A model generated the notes under the pieces. The model was not told the DNA's origin, ran no database searches, and saw only the letters and a program-made list of their open reading frames with translations. DNA of 64,000 nt. Source: Planctomycetota bacterium. Lineage in GTDB: Bacteria; Planctomycetota; Planctomycetia; Pirellulales; Thermoguttaceae. Positions 52,546-61,855 of this stretch are shown in pieces. Position 1 is the first letter of the stretch. The number at the start of each line of letters is the position of its first letter. Position numbers and translations under genes: made by a program. The stretch lies in the NCBI GenBank assembly GCA_029550925.1, contig JAKPGL010000211.1, positions 1 to 64,000 of the forward strand. Reading direction: 5' to 3'.

Positions 52546-54495
52546 ATGGATTATGTAAGAAAAATACTCGCCTTGTTGCGGAAGTATCATTTTTGGGGTT
52601 TAGCGGTGCTGGCGGTGGCGCTGTTAGGGGGGGTTTGGACGGCGGCCAGCGCGAGATTGTCGGACACTTTTGAGAAACGTAAATCGGAGGTGAAACGGGA
52701 TTTTGACGACATGCATCAAGTTGCCGGTCTGCCCGATCCGGTAAATGAACTTGTCTATAACGCCATTCGCGCCGTTCATGAACAGCTCCAGAAAAGTGTG
52801 ATGCGGGGCTGGCGGTATTTGTATGAGCAGCAGAAGGAAAACAATCCTCTCCCCAGCGTGTTGGACGAACGATTCAAGGAGGAATGGGATAAACGAAAAC
52901 CGAACGAAGAACTTCCCGCAGAAATGCTGGAACACTATTGGAACTTCATCCAGCGGTATTTCCCGGAGCTTTTGAAAAATGCGGATATTCGACGGCCCAA
53001 AAACCCGGCACGATTGGCCGGCGGTGGTTTGGGGCCGGGCGGCGTCGGCCTGATGGAAGGCGCTGGGGGGGCCCCGACCGGCGCAGAACAGGTGGAGTAT
53101 GAAGGCAAGGTAGTATGGGACGACGCCAACTACAAACAATTGGTGGCGCGGTTTCAATGGAACCAGCAACCGACCACCCTGCAAGTCCGCCTGGCCCAGG
53201 AAGACCTGTGGGTATATAAAACTTTGCTCGGCATCATTAAAGAACTCAACAAAGGCGCTACCAGCCATTACAATGCGGTGGTCAAGCGGATATTCGCCTT
53301 GGACATTGGTCCGTCTGCAACGAAGGCGTTTTACGAAGCTCGGGATGCCCTAGGACTGCGAGGTTTGACGGGGGCGGTTGCGGCGGGAGGAACAGGTGCT
53401 CCGGGTGAAATGCCTCCTGGTGCGATGCCGGGAGGGGAACCCGGCCTCGGCCCAGGCGCTCCGCCGCCTGGCGGGGTTCCAGGAGCTTTAGGTCCTGGGA
53501 TGCCGCCTGGGATGCCGGAAGGGCCGCCGATGGGGATGCAGGGGCCGGGGATGCCTCCCGGCATGTTAGAAGGCCCTGGAATGCCTCCCGGTCTGCCGAG
53601 CGCCGGCGCACTCGACGCTCTTTACCAATATCGGTATGTGGATCAAAACGAGCAGCCTGTGCCGGTGGAAAACGGTGTACCGAAACATCCGTTTGCCGAG
53701 TTCAAAATGATGCCCATCCGGATGCGTTTGCTGATAGATCAGCGGAAGATTCCGGAATTGTTGGTGTTGTGTGCGAACTCGAAGATGCCGATTGAAATTC
53801 GCCAAGTGCGTTTGAATCCTGGTCGGGCGGCCAAGGTCAATTATGCCGCCGCCCGGACCGCCTCGGCCAGGCCGATGTCGGGGATGGGACCAGGGATGGA
53901 AGGCATGGGGCCGATGGCCCCCGGCCTAGAAACTATGGGTCCCCAACCCACCCCGGGAGGAATTGGAGAAGGACCTGGTATGGGAGGACCTCTGGGCGGA
54001 GAAGCCGCCTACCAAGGGCCGTATGATATGGTCGTGGAAGTCTTAGGGATCATTTATATCTATGAACCGCCAGACGAGACGAAGTTAGGCTCTGGAGCAG
54101 CCACAAGCGGCGAAACGGCGCCGGCCGCCAAGCCGCCGGAAGGGGAAACGCCGCCTCCGGTGAGTCCAGAAACCCCGACTAGCCCGGCAAGTCCCTCCCC
54201 CGCAGCGCCGTCTGTTGTTCCGCCGGCCGCCGCCCCGGCAGTTCCCAAAGGAGTGCAACCCACGGCGCCAGGCGGGACTCCGACTGTACCGCCCGGCAAA
54301 ACGCCGCCGGCACCTGCAAGCGGCGGGGCTACTGCGCCGGATGCACCCCCGGACATGCCCGCTCCGCCTGCGGCAGGCCCCGAAGCAACGCCGCCCGCTG
54401 CTAAGCCAGATGCAAAATCCCCAGCAGCCGCCTCGGAAGCCGACCTGCCGCCGGTCGTCCCAACTCCCCCCACTAGTCCGGAACCCAAACCGTAA
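52546..54495 (+). CDS. Single-pass membrane protein with Met-Pro-Gly repeats (possible PilO analogue)
   Basis: 649 residues from ATG 52546. One membrane helix (residues 11-29, F-W-G-L-A-V-L-A-V-A-L-L-G-G-V-W) leaves most of the protein outside the cytoplasm. Residues 30-250 are helical and charged (Y-V-H-E-Q-L-Q-K-S, W-N-F-I-Q-R-Y-F-P-E-L-L). Residues about 280-350 and 445-485 are repeats of M-P-P-G-M, P-G-M-E-G-M and similar. Between them F-K-M-M-P-I-R-M-R-L-L-I-D-Q-R-K-I-P-E-L-L resembles the central helix-strand of PilO-like domains. The last 130 residues are Pro/Ala-rich. The family is not recognised; its place after a PilM-PilN gene suggests a PilO-like partner. Confidence 0.65.
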   Translation: MDYVRKILALLRKYHFWGLAVLAVALLGGVWTAASARLSDTFEKRKSEVKRDFDDMHQVAGLPDPVNELVYNAIRAVHEQLQKSVMRGWRYLYEQQKENNPLPSVLDERFKEEWDKRKPNEELPAEMLEHYWNFIQRYFPELLKNADIRRPKNPARLAGGGLGPGGVGLMEGAGGAPTGAEQVEYEGKVVWDDANYKQLVARFQWNQQPTTLQVRLAQEDLWVYKTLLGIIKELNKGATSHYNAVVKRIFALDIGPSATKAFYEARDALGLRGLTGAVAAGGTGAPGEMPPGAMPGGEPGLGPGAPPPGGVPGALGPGMPPGMPEGPPMGMQGPGMPPGMLEGPGMPPGLPSAGALDALYQYRYVDQNEQPVPVENGVPKHPFAEFKMMPIRMRLLIDQRKIPELLVLCANSKMPIEIRQVRLNPGRAAKVNYAAARTASARPMSGMGPGMEGMGPMAPGLETMGPQPTPGGIGEGPGMGGPLGGEAAYQGPYDMVVEVLGIIYIYEPPDETKLGSGAATSGETAPAAKPPEGETPPPVSPETPTSPASPSPAAPSVVPPAAAPAVPKGVQPTAPGGTPTVPPGKTPPAPASGGATAPDAPPDMPAPPAAGPEATPPAAKPDAKSPAAASEADLPPVVPTPPTSPEPKP

Positions 54496-54531
54496 TCTTT
54501 ATCCGAGAATGGAATGCGAGGAGGCCAAGCC

Positions 54532-56793
54532 ATGAAATTGAAATTGGATCCCCAAAAAGCCAAAGAGTTTTTGCTGAGCCATATAGAGAAGTTTGTGTTC
54601 GGCTTAGTGGTGTTAGGTTTCCTTTGGTTTGCTCAATATACTTTTTTCCATCGAGAAGGGATTGCCGACACGCCCAGCAAATTGCTGGAGATCACGAATG
54701 ACGCCGAGAAGCGGATCAAAAAGTCGCCCGAAAAACTCCCCGTGGAGGCCAAGGACTATGAAGCGACCATCAAAAAGACAATGGATAGCATCGACCCGAA
54801 GGATTACGCCCATCGGGTGCTGTGGTGTCCGCCGGTGTTTGATCCGCCGCCGAAACGGGGAGAACCTCGGCTGCTGACCGTCCGGGATTTACGGGGATCG
54901 GCTGGATGTGCGAAGGTCTATGTGGCGACGCAGACGCCTACCGGGCCTACCGCTTCGCCGGACGAAACGATGCTGATGGAAGGGGCGCCTCCCACAGGCC
55001 CCATCTCCGGCATGGGAAGAGAGACCGCTAAGGGCGAACGTTGGGTGGTGTTGACCGGGCTGGTGCCTTATAAAGAACAGATCGAGGCCTATATCGAGGC
55101 GTTCCGGGCCGCTTCCCGACAGTCCGCGCTGACCGGTCTCCAACCGGGCGCCGCCCCTGGCGGTATCCCCGGCGCTATCGCCGCCCCGGCGCCAGGATTG
55201 ATGGAAGGTCCAGTTCCCGGCATGATGGGGCCTGCGGGCAGCCCCACTAGCGCCGGCGCTGATATGCCTGTCTATGTCCGCTATCACGTGCAGCGGGTGG
55301 AAGTGAATAGCCCCGGCGACGCCATTGAGGAGGCGGATTGGGAAGCCGGCTCGATCAACGTCCGCAAAGCCAAAGAGGAAGCCACCCGACGCTGGGGGAG
55401 CATCGCCACAGGACCGATCGGCGGTACCCAGCAAACGGACATCGGCATCCATCCCCTATTTTGGGATCAGGTTTTGGATTTCCCGTTGCCTCGGTTTGCC
55501 GACGGTCGGCAGTTGGACGATTCGTTCGCCCATCCGCCGGAAATTCCTCTTTTGAAAAAGTGGACGTACCAGATCGGCCCGGATGGCCGACCGATCATCC
55601 CTACCACGACCACTTCGACCGAAACCGCCGCTTCAGAAAAAATCGCTAAGCCGAAACCTGAGGTGAAAGACATGCCGGATATGCCGGGAGCGTTCCCCGG
55701 CATGGGACCTCGCGGTCCAGGCGAAATGCCGCCCGGCTTTGTACCCGGCGCCATGCCGCCAGGAATGGAAGGCATGGGACCGATGGGGCCTATGTCCGGC
55801 GGCGCACCCGGCTCGTTCTCCGGAACCATGCGACTACCGGATTATAAACTCTTTCGGTTCATCGACCGCACGGTGGAACCGGGCAAACGCTATCGGTATC
55901 GGGTGCGATTGTGGCTGGTGAATCCGAATTATAAACAGAATCCTCGGTTCCTGGAACGTCCGGAATTGGGGAAAGAACCGGATGTAATGACTCCCTGGTC
56001 GGAGCCGAGCAATGTCGTGGAGACGCCGCGGGATGATCGGCTTCTGGTCTTGGGCATGAAGTGGATAGGCGGCGCCCCGGAGGGTAAAGTGGCCCTGCTC
56101 AAATGGATCCCCGACGATGGCGAATTAGCGACTAAGGAAGAAGAAAAAGTCGTCCGCGGCCAAGTGCTCAATTTGCCCAAACAAAAATGGCCGGAAGAAG
56201 ACACCCGGAAAACTTCTCCCGCATCGAAACCCTCGACCAAACAAGCGCCCGGAATGGGCCCCCTGACGGAAGATTATGAATTGCTGATGGGCGCCGCCAG
56301 CCAAAAATCGAAAAAAACCTCCTCCAAAGAAAAACCCTCGGCGACGCCGTCGGGAATCCTGGGACCGGGCTTTGGTCCTCAGTCGAAAGAGCCTTTGGAG
56401 ATCGACTATCAGACCGACTGTCTCGTGGTAGATCTTCGCGGCGGGTATCGGATCGACCTGCGAGGGCAGGGACGCGCGTCGCATTCCGACCCGGCGTATA
56501 ATGCGCCCGGCGAAATGCTGCTCCTGCACCCGGAAGGATATCTCTATGTTCAGTCCGAACTGGAGGACGCCGAGCAGTACGATAAAATCCTCCAGATGCG
56601 GGCGCCCAAGTACGACGAACGGTTCGGCCCTGGTTTTATGGGAATGCCGCCCGGCATGTTGGAGGGCGCTGTGCCGCCGCCTGGAGGCGTCCCCGGCGAA
56701 CTGATGCCGCCGGGCGAAAAAGGCCGACCTAAACCTTCGTCCAAAACCACTCCCAAGACGCCCAAGGGCGCCGCCAATCCCCCTAGAGGCTAA
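54532..56793 (+). CDS. Single-pass membrane protein with Met-Pro-Gly repeats, third gene of the second operon
   Basis: 753 residues from ATG 54532, seven bases after GAGGAGG. One membrane helix (residues 15-34, F-V-F-G-L-V-V-L-G-F-L-W-F), then an extracytoplasmic region. V-L-T-G-L-V-P-Y-K-E-Q-I-E-A-Y and F-R-F-I-D-R-T-V-E-P-G-K-R-Y-R-Y-R-V-R-L appear to be strands of beta-sandwich (fibronectin-like) domains, separated by M-P-P-G-M-type linkers. The end is basic and Pro-rich. No catalytic motif was seen and the family is not recognised. It shares both topology and composition with the preceding gene, so the two probably form one complex. Confidence 0.65.
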   Translation: MKLKLDPQKAKEFLLSHIEKFVFGLVVLGFLWFAQYTFFHREGIADTPSKLLEITNDAEKRIKKSPEKLPVEAKDYEATIKKTMDSIDPKDYAHRVLWCPPVFDPPPKRGEPRLLTVRDLRGSAGCAKVYVATQTPTGPTASPDETMLMEGAPPTGPISGMGRETAKGERWVVLTGLVPYKEQIEAYIEAFRAASRQSALTGLQPGAAPGGIPGAIAAPAPGLMEGPVPGMMGPAGSPTSAGADMPVYVRYHVQRVEVNSPGDAIEEADWEAGSINVRKAKEEATRRWGSIATGPIGGTQQTDIGIHPLFWDQVLDFPLPRFADGRQLDDSFAHPPEIPLLKKWTYQIGPDGRPIIPTTTTSTETAASEKIAKPKPEVKDMPDMPGAFPGMGPRGPGEMPPGFVPGAMPPGMEGMGPMGPMSGGAPGSFSGTMRLPDYKLFRFIDRTVEPGKRYRYRVRLWLVNPNYKQNPRFLERPELGKEPDVMTPWSEPSNVVETPRDDRLLVLGMKWIGGAPEGKVALLKWIPDDGELATKEEEKVVRGQVLNLPKQKWPEEDTRKTSPASKPSTKQAPGMGPLTEDYELLMGAASQKSKKTSSKEKPSATPSGILGPGFGPQSKEPLEIDYQTDCLVVDLRGGYRIDLRGQGRASHSDPAYNAPGEMLLLHPEGYLYVQSELEDAEQYDKILQMRAPKYDERFGPGFMGMPPGMLEGAVPPPGGVPGELMPPGEKGRPKPSSKTTPKTPKGAANPPRG

Positions 56794-56845
56794 CTTCCCC
56801 AAGGCCTCTTGGAACGTAGCCTACGATAGATAAGGGCCTGCTCGA

Positions 56846-56866
56846 ACCGTTCTTTCGAGAACCGGT
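56846..56866 (+). terminator. Hairpin between convergent genes
   Basis: GTTCT-TTCG-AGAAC with flanking ACC/GGT (one bulged C) makes a stable stem with a TTCG tetraloop, placed between the second operon and the convergent lipoprotein gene. There is no clear U-run on either strand, so its role as terminator is tentative. Confidence 0.35.
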
Positions 56867-56874
56867 GGGGGTAT

Positions 56875-59466
56875 TTACCGGTTTGCCGTCGGCGGTTCGA
56901 TCCGCCATGCTTCGACCGATTTGGGCGTAGAAACGATCAAGAGGGGTTGGCCTTGGAGCGTCCCGACGGCCAGGCCGCTAAGCGGCGCCCCATAATAGAA
57001 CATCTCCAGCCGTTTGCCGTCCGGCCCGACGAAGTGGATGGAGCCGTCCGCCCCGGGAAATATCCAACACGCCGGTCCCCCGGACGACATTCGGCCTACA
57101 AAGACCGGTTCGATCGGATGTTCCGGCATTCCCTTGGGCAGTGCATACGTCCAAAGTTCTTTGCCCGTCAGATCAAAGCCGACCATAAGCACTTGACCGA
57201 GAGCCGGGATGTTCATGCCGCACCACTCCGGCTGGCCGTCGCCGGTCAAATCGGCGGCAAAGGCGGCGTACAGAGGCCGATTGGGCAGGGCAAGCTCGGC
57301 CTGGCGCTGGCCCTCGAAGTCCAACGCCAGTAAACTCCCTCGGTCATGGGCGCACCAGAGCAGTCGCTTGCCTTGAGTGTCCGCTGGTCCCACGGCAAGC
57401 CGGGCTACGTTGGCGATCTGCCGGAACGCCCATCGCCGCTCTTTCTTGGCCAGGTCCACTTGGTGCACTCCCACCACGTCCCAGTAGCTGACATACAGTT
57501 CCAACTGGCCGTCGGCGTTCAGATCGGCAAAGGCGGCGTCATAGATTCCGGCGTGCGGATGCTCCAAGGCGTCGGGCGGAAAACGGAACAGCTCCTTGAA
57601 CTGATCGTCGAACACATGGACCCGTTGCTGCTGGACGGCCAGGGCGGCAAACAGACGTTTTTGATCCGCCCCGACGCCGGTGATCAGAAAAGTAGCCACC
57701 TCCTGCGGCTGAAGTCCCAGGTCATAGGTATTAAGGAGTTTGCCTTCCGGCGAAAGTTCCAGGACCTTCTTGAAACGATCGACCACCAAGATGCGGGGCG
57801 TCCCATCCGGTCGATCCACCAGCAGGAGATTGCCCGGCTCGGCGCCCTCCTGCCATTTCCACAAGGGGCTGAGCCGGAAGGCGCTCGGTTCCGTTTTCGG
57901 ATGGATTTCTGCCCGGGGGATTTCTTGCTGCTGGGTTTCTGCGCCTTCGGGGGGTTTGCCTTCCATGGCCCGCTGCAAGGCGGCTTCGTACTGCCGGACC
58001 TTCTCCTGAAATTGGGCCTGGGCGGCCTGATAGATATCTTCGCCCGCCAGGAGTTTTTCGATTTTGGCCGGCAGTTCGGTTTCCAAGTTGGCCTGGAAAC
58101 CGAGCTGATAATCCTGGACTCGCCCATCTTTCCCGATGAGAAAACTGGCCGGGATCGCCTGGACCATAAACAGCCGACCCCCCTGGCCTTCCAGGTCCCG
58201 CACCATGGGAAGGGTTACTTTCAGTTCGGCGAAAATCTGTTCCAATTCTTTATTTTCCATGTTCGGCGGGGCTACGCTGACGGCCAAGAACGCCACGTTG
58301 GGATTGTCCTTGTATTTTTGGAAGACCTTCTCCACCAGAGGCAACATCTGACGGCACGGCTGGCACTGCGGCCCCCAAAGGTCGAGATAGACCACCTTGC
58401 CGGCCAAGTCTTTGGCCGTAATTGGCTTGCCGGAAAGATCGGTAAACTTAAATTCCGGCGCGGGCTTGTTGAGCAATTGGGCCGGATCGGGAAGCGACCG
58501 CGGGTCCGGCGGAATGAAATACTTGACCACCTTGGCGTCCGCCGGCGTTTCAAACGTAAAGGCCTTCGGGTCTTCCGGCGGCGAAAACGTCGCGGAGTGG
58601 AACTCGGCCGCCAAGGAAATCTGCTCTGGCTTGGCGCCTGCGCCCAATTGATCGGCCAACAGGTCGGTGGGATATTCGATCCGTCGGAGCAGGTACGTTT
58701 TTTTATCCACCCAGAACACTTGTTGTCCTTCCGGCCGACGGATGGCCACCCGATAGCATTCCTGGTTGTTGATCGTACCCGGCTCGATCAGTTCTGGTTC
58801 CTGCGCCCGTTGGAGGATTTGTTGGAGGGCGTCTTTTTCCAGCAGGAGCAACGGTTGCGGCGGGCCGCCGACAATACCCCCGGTCAAAACCTCCGCCAGG
58901 ATGGAATCGCTCAGGATGTTTTTCAAACTCAGAGCGGCGGGGGCCGGCAATTCTAACACTTGGCCTGGCAAATCGTCGATGGCCGCCCGCAGACGCTGCC
59001 CGTCGCAGACCAGCTTCACTTGATAGACCTCCATACGAAGGCGGTTCGGCCGGACGAAACTGACCGCAAAATCTACTTTGTTATCCAAAACCTCTTCTCC
59101 CCTTCGGACATAAAATCGCAGTTCGCCGGCGTCCGCATATCGGGGGGCGGATTGGTAGGCGGCGGCCATGGCCTCCAGCACGCCTCGGCCTGTGGTGGGC
59201 GGCTTTTCCGGCAGCCGAACGCCCTGCGGCACTCCCTCCGGCCCAGCCGACGTCGCCGCCGAACCTTCGCCGCCGTCCGGCCCTCCGCCTTGGCCGCCGC
59301 ACCCTAGGATGGCCAACCCCCCGATCCCCATCAGGGCCAACCACCACCAGAATTTTTTCGTCCGAGGTTTTTCCCAGAGACGCCCCGCTCCAGAAAAGCT
59401 CCTTCTTTTTGACGCCACGTCGTGGTTTTGCTCTCTCCAGCCGTAGAGACTGTTTGGCAGACGCAT
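56875..59466 (-). CDS. Lipoprotein with LolA-like, TlpA-thioredoxin and beta-propeller domains
   Basis: 863 residues; ATG 59466 follows AAAGGAG. After a basic leader, W-W-L-A-L-M-G-I-G-G-L-A-I-L-G-C-G-G gives a lipobox near residue 56. Residues 90-310 resemble LolA/DUF2092 outer-membrane-lipoprotein-sorting domains (Y-A-D-A-G-E-L-R-F-Y-V and F-V-R-P-N-R-L-R-M-E). Residues about 330-480 are a TlpA-like thioredoxin with the active site W-G-P-Q-C-Q-P-C and cis-Pro in Q-A-I-P-A-S. Residues 530-863 have repeats such as D-L-N-A-D-G-Q-L-E-L and D-L-T-G-D-G-Q-P-E-W, FG-GAP-like calcium loops in a propeller. It would sit on the envelope and perform disulfide chemistry; the combined role is unknown. 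Confidence 0.75.
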   Translation of the reverse strand: MRLPNSLYGWREQNHDVASKRRSFSGAGRLWEKPRTKKFWWWLALMGIGGLAILGCGGQGGGPDGGEGSAATSAGPEGVPQGVRLPEKPPTTGRGVLEAMAAAYQSAPRYADAGELRFYVRRGEEVLDNKVDFAVSFVRPNRLRMEVYQVKLVCDGQRLRAAIDDLPGQVLELPAPAALSLKNILSDSILAEVLTGGIVGGPPQPLLLLEKDALQQILQRAQEPELIEPGTINNQECYRVAIRRPEGQQVFWVDKKTYLLRRIEYPTDLLADQLGAGAKPEQISLAAEFHSATFSPPEDPKAFTFETPADAKVVKYFIPPDPRSLPDPAQLLNKPAPEFKFTDLSGKPITAKDLAGKVVYLDLWGPQCQPCRQMLPLVEKVFQKYKDNPNVAFLAVSVAPPNMENKELEQIFAELKVTLPMVRDLEGQGGRLFMVQAIPASFLIGKDGRVQDYQLGFQANLETELPAKIEKLLAGEDIYQAAQAQFQEKVRQYEAALQRAMEGKPPEGAETQQQEIPRAEIHPKTEPSAFRLSPLWKWQEGAEPGNLLLVDRPDGTPRILVVDRFKKVLELSPEGKLLNTYDLGLQPQEVATFLITGVGADQKRLFAALAVQQQRVHVFDDQFKELFRFPPDALEHPHAGIYDAAFADLNADGQLELYVSYWDVVGVHQVDLAKKERRWAFRQIANVARLAVGPADTQGKRLLWCAHDRGSLLALDFEGQRQAELALPNRPLYAAFAADLTGDGQPEWCGMNIPALGQVLMVGFDLTGKELWTYALPKGMPEHPIEPVFVGRMSSGGPACWIFPGADGSIHFVGPDGKRLEMFYYGAPLSGLAVGTLQGQPLLIVSTPKSVEAWRIEPPTANR

Positions 59467-59716
59467 CGTGAGAACTCCTTTGGGATTTGGTTTTGGGTTC
59501 GTCTTCCGTTGTTGGATTGTTCCGGCGAAGGAAATCGCCCCTTCGCCGCCTTCTGGACGAAGGAGCGTTCGCTACTATTGTTTCTACCCGAATTGGGCTT
59601 GCGGGGGCTAGAGCAACTTCTTGAGTCAAAGGGCCGGGTGCGATAAGATGGAAAAAGAATCAGAAAAGCGCTTTTTCTGTTTTGTGTGTTTTCTCTATTT
59701 TTAATATTTTACCGAT

Positions 59717-60952
59717 ATGGGCTGCCTCCTTCGCTACGGACTGGATCAGCAGGGGGAGTTGGACCTGGACGATCGGGTCCTGGTTGCCGGGGATGGACCG
59801 GCCTGGGAGGAGGAACCTTCGGAGTTGGCCGCCTCTCTGGCCGCCGCTCTGGAAACGCCGTTAGGATTCCCTCCGCTTCGCCAATCCACCATTCCGGGCG
59901 ATCATGTAACCCTAGCGATGGAGGAAGGCCTGCCCCATGCCGATCAATTGGTTCACGGCGTCGTGGAAGTCCTCCAGAAAGCCGACATCGCCCCTCAGGA
60001 TATTACCATCTTACTGCCGGCCGGCGAGTCTGCTCCCGGCCAGCCGGACCCATGCCGATTGCTCCCCGAACAGGCCCGCCGGCGTGTTACGGTGCTCAGA
60101 CACGATCCGAAAGACCCCGGCTCGTTGGCCTACTTGGCGTCCACCGAAGCGGGGCATCGGGTTCTTTTGCACCGGGCGATTGTGGACGCCGATGTGGTGA
60201 TTCCGATCGGTTGCCAGCAAAGCGATCGGGCGCCGGATTATTTCGGATTGTTCGGAGGGGTTTATCCGGCCTTTTCCGACGCACAGGCCCAGAGACGATT
60301 TCGGGCTTGGGCGCTGCGGCCTCGCCGGACGGCGGAAAAACGCTATCTGATGGCTGAGGTTCGGGAGGTGGCTTGGCTTTTGGGGTCGGCCTTCGCCGTC
60401 CAACTGGTCCCCGGCCCCGGCGATCAGGTTTTAGAGGTCCTGGCGGGGGAGACGGCCCAGGTTTGGCGAGCCGGTCGGCAACGCTATGCGGCTGTTTGGA
60501 ACCGATTCGTTCCGCGGCGTGCCCGGTTGGTGGTGGCGGCCATTCCCGGCGACGCTTCCCAGCAGACGTGGCGAAGTTTGGCGCGGGCCTTGGCGGCGGC
60601 TCGACCCCTGGTCGAACCCGGCGGCGCCATCGCCGTCTGTTGTGCTCTTTGCCAGCCTCCTGGCGAGGCGGTCCAGGCCCTGATCGACGCCAAACATCCC
60701 CCCGCCGCGCTAAAACGCTTCGGCGCCAATCTCCCGGAGGACGCCCTGCAAGCCATCCAACTCCTCCAGGCCCGCCAATATGCACATTTATTTATGCTCA
60801 GCGGCCTGGAGCCTCAATTGGTCCACCAACTTCACTTCACCCCCTTGGCCGATTTCAACCAACTGGTCCAACTCGTCCGCCGCGCCCCTTCGTGCATCGT
60901 CCTTCTGGACGCCCCCCATGCGATGGTTCGCGTTCAACCGCCGAAGGGATAA
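59717..60952 (+). CDS. LarA-family (DUF2088) protein, divergent
   Basis: 411 residues. The N-terminal half follows the nickel-pincer lactate racemase LarA pattern: P-G-D-H-V-T-L-A-M-E-E-G-L-P, a Rossmann-like middle, R-H-D-P-K-D at the place of the conserved H-D, then V-D-A-D-V-V-I-P-I-G. The expected G-x-H (seen as P-A-G-E-S) and the P-H-x-x-A-G-F-S-G-G loop (seen as D-Y-F-G-L-F-G-G) are altered, so racemase activity is doubtful. No larB, larC or larE is adjacent. The start has no ribosome site and may be leaderless: the AT-rich TAATAT lies about ten bases upstream. Confidence 0.7.
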   Translation: MGCLLRYGLDQQGELDLDDRVLVAGDGPAWEEEPSELAASLAAALETPLGFPPLRQSTIPGDHVTLAMEEGLPHADQLVHGVVEVLQKADIAPQDITILLPAGESAPGQPDPCRLLPEQARRRVTVLRHDPKDPGSLAYLASTEAGHRVLLHRAIVDADVVIPIGCQQSDRAPDYFGLFGGVYPAFSDAQAQRRFRAWALRPRRTAEKRYLMAEVREVAWLLGSAFAVQLVPGPGDQVLEVLAGETAQVWRAGRQRYAAVWNRFVPRRARLVVAAIPGDASQQTWRSLARALAAARPLVEPGGAIAVCCALCQPPGEAVQALIDAKHPPAALKRFGANLPEDALQAIQLLQARQYAHLFMLSGLEPQLVHQLHFTPLADFNQLVQLVRRAPSCIVLLDAPHAMVRVQPPKG

Positions 60953-61104
60953 AGGCGGCCCATTGCCATGAATACGAAAGTTCACCTTTGGCAAACAAGC
61001 TCCTATGGTTTTCTGGGGTCTTCCCCAATCCGAGGGAAATCCTCCCGCCTGCTTTCTCTCCAACCCTTTTGCCGGACGCATGTGTTTTTCGGGAAGTCAA
61101 ATCG

Positions 61105-61827
61105 GTGACGGTCTCCTTCGACGAAAAAGCCCGACGCATTCAGGAAAATCTGGCCCAGGTGCGATGTCGGTTGGCCGAGGCCGCCCGTCGCAGCGGTCGA
61201 TCTCCGGACCAAGTCCGCATCACGGCGGTTACCAAATATGTTGGGCTGGAGGAAATTCGCCTTTTGGTCGAGGCCGGTTGCCGGTTGTTGGGGGAGAGCC
61301 GGCCGCAGGCCCTGTGGGCCAAGGCCGACGCCCTGGCCGACCTGCCGATCTGCTGGCACCTGGTGGGCCACTTGCAGCGAAACAAGGTGGCCCGCACCTT
61401 ACCGGTGGTCCAGATGATCCAGTCGGTGGACAGTCTTCGGCTGATCGAGGCGTTGGATGCGGAAGCCCGACGGCGTCAGAAACCGATTCCGGTGCTTTTG
61501 GAGGTCAACATTTCCGGCGAGGCCGCCAAGACCGGGTTGCCGCCGCAGGAAATCGAACCGATCTTGGCCCAATTGCCTAGATTCCCTTATGTACAGGTAC
61601 AAGGGTTGATGACCCTGGCGGGTCTGGAAGGCGGACTGGACCGTGCTCGCCGAGAGTTTGCCGCCCTGCGCAACCTCCGGGACCGGCTCCGAACGGTCTG
61701 TCCCGAAGGCGTTCGGTTGGACGAACTCTCGATGGGGATGAGCGGCGATTTCGAGGCGGCCGTCGAAGAAGGGGCAACCATCGTCCGCATCGGTTCGGCC
61801 CTGTTCGAAGGAGTTCTTCCCGGTTAA
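61105..61827 (+). CDS. YggS-family pyridoxal phosphate homeostasis protein
   Basis: 240 residues from GTG 61105, the usual family length. The alanine-racemase-like TIM barrel has I-T-A-V-T-K-Y-V with the PLP lysine, L-L-G-E-S-R-P-Q-A-L (usual G-E-N-x-V-Q), W-H-L-V-G-H-L-Q-R-N-K, I-Q-S-V-D-S, L-L-E-V-N-I-S-G-E, G-L-M-T-L-A and L-S-M-G-M-S-G-D, all hallmarks; I-V-R-I-G-S-A-L-F-E-G ends the phosphate site. YggS keeps free PLP in balance and has no catalytic product. The open frame extends upstream to 60373 in the wrong phase of the previous gene, so the GTG near GGGAAG is preferred. The YggU gene follows at 28 bp. Confidence 0.9.
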   Translation: MTVSFDEKARRIQENLAQVRCRLAEAARRSGRSPDQVRITAVTKYVGLEEIRLLVEAGCRLLGESRPQALWAKADALADLPICWHLVGHLQRNKVARTLPVVQMIQSVDSLRLIEALDAEARRRQKPIPVLLEVNISGEAAKTGLPPQEIEPILAQLPRFPYVQVQGLMTLAGLEGGLDRARREFAALRNLRDRLRTVCPEGVRLDELSMGMSGDFEAAVEEGATIVRIGSALFEGVLPG

Positions 61828-61855
61828 AGGCGATCCAGTTGGGAGTCATCCAAAC

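Noticed and set aside
60373-61104. Upstream extension of the YggS-type gene
   Set aside because: The extra 244 codons are an out-of-phase shadow of the LarA-family gene; GTG 61105 gives exact family length.
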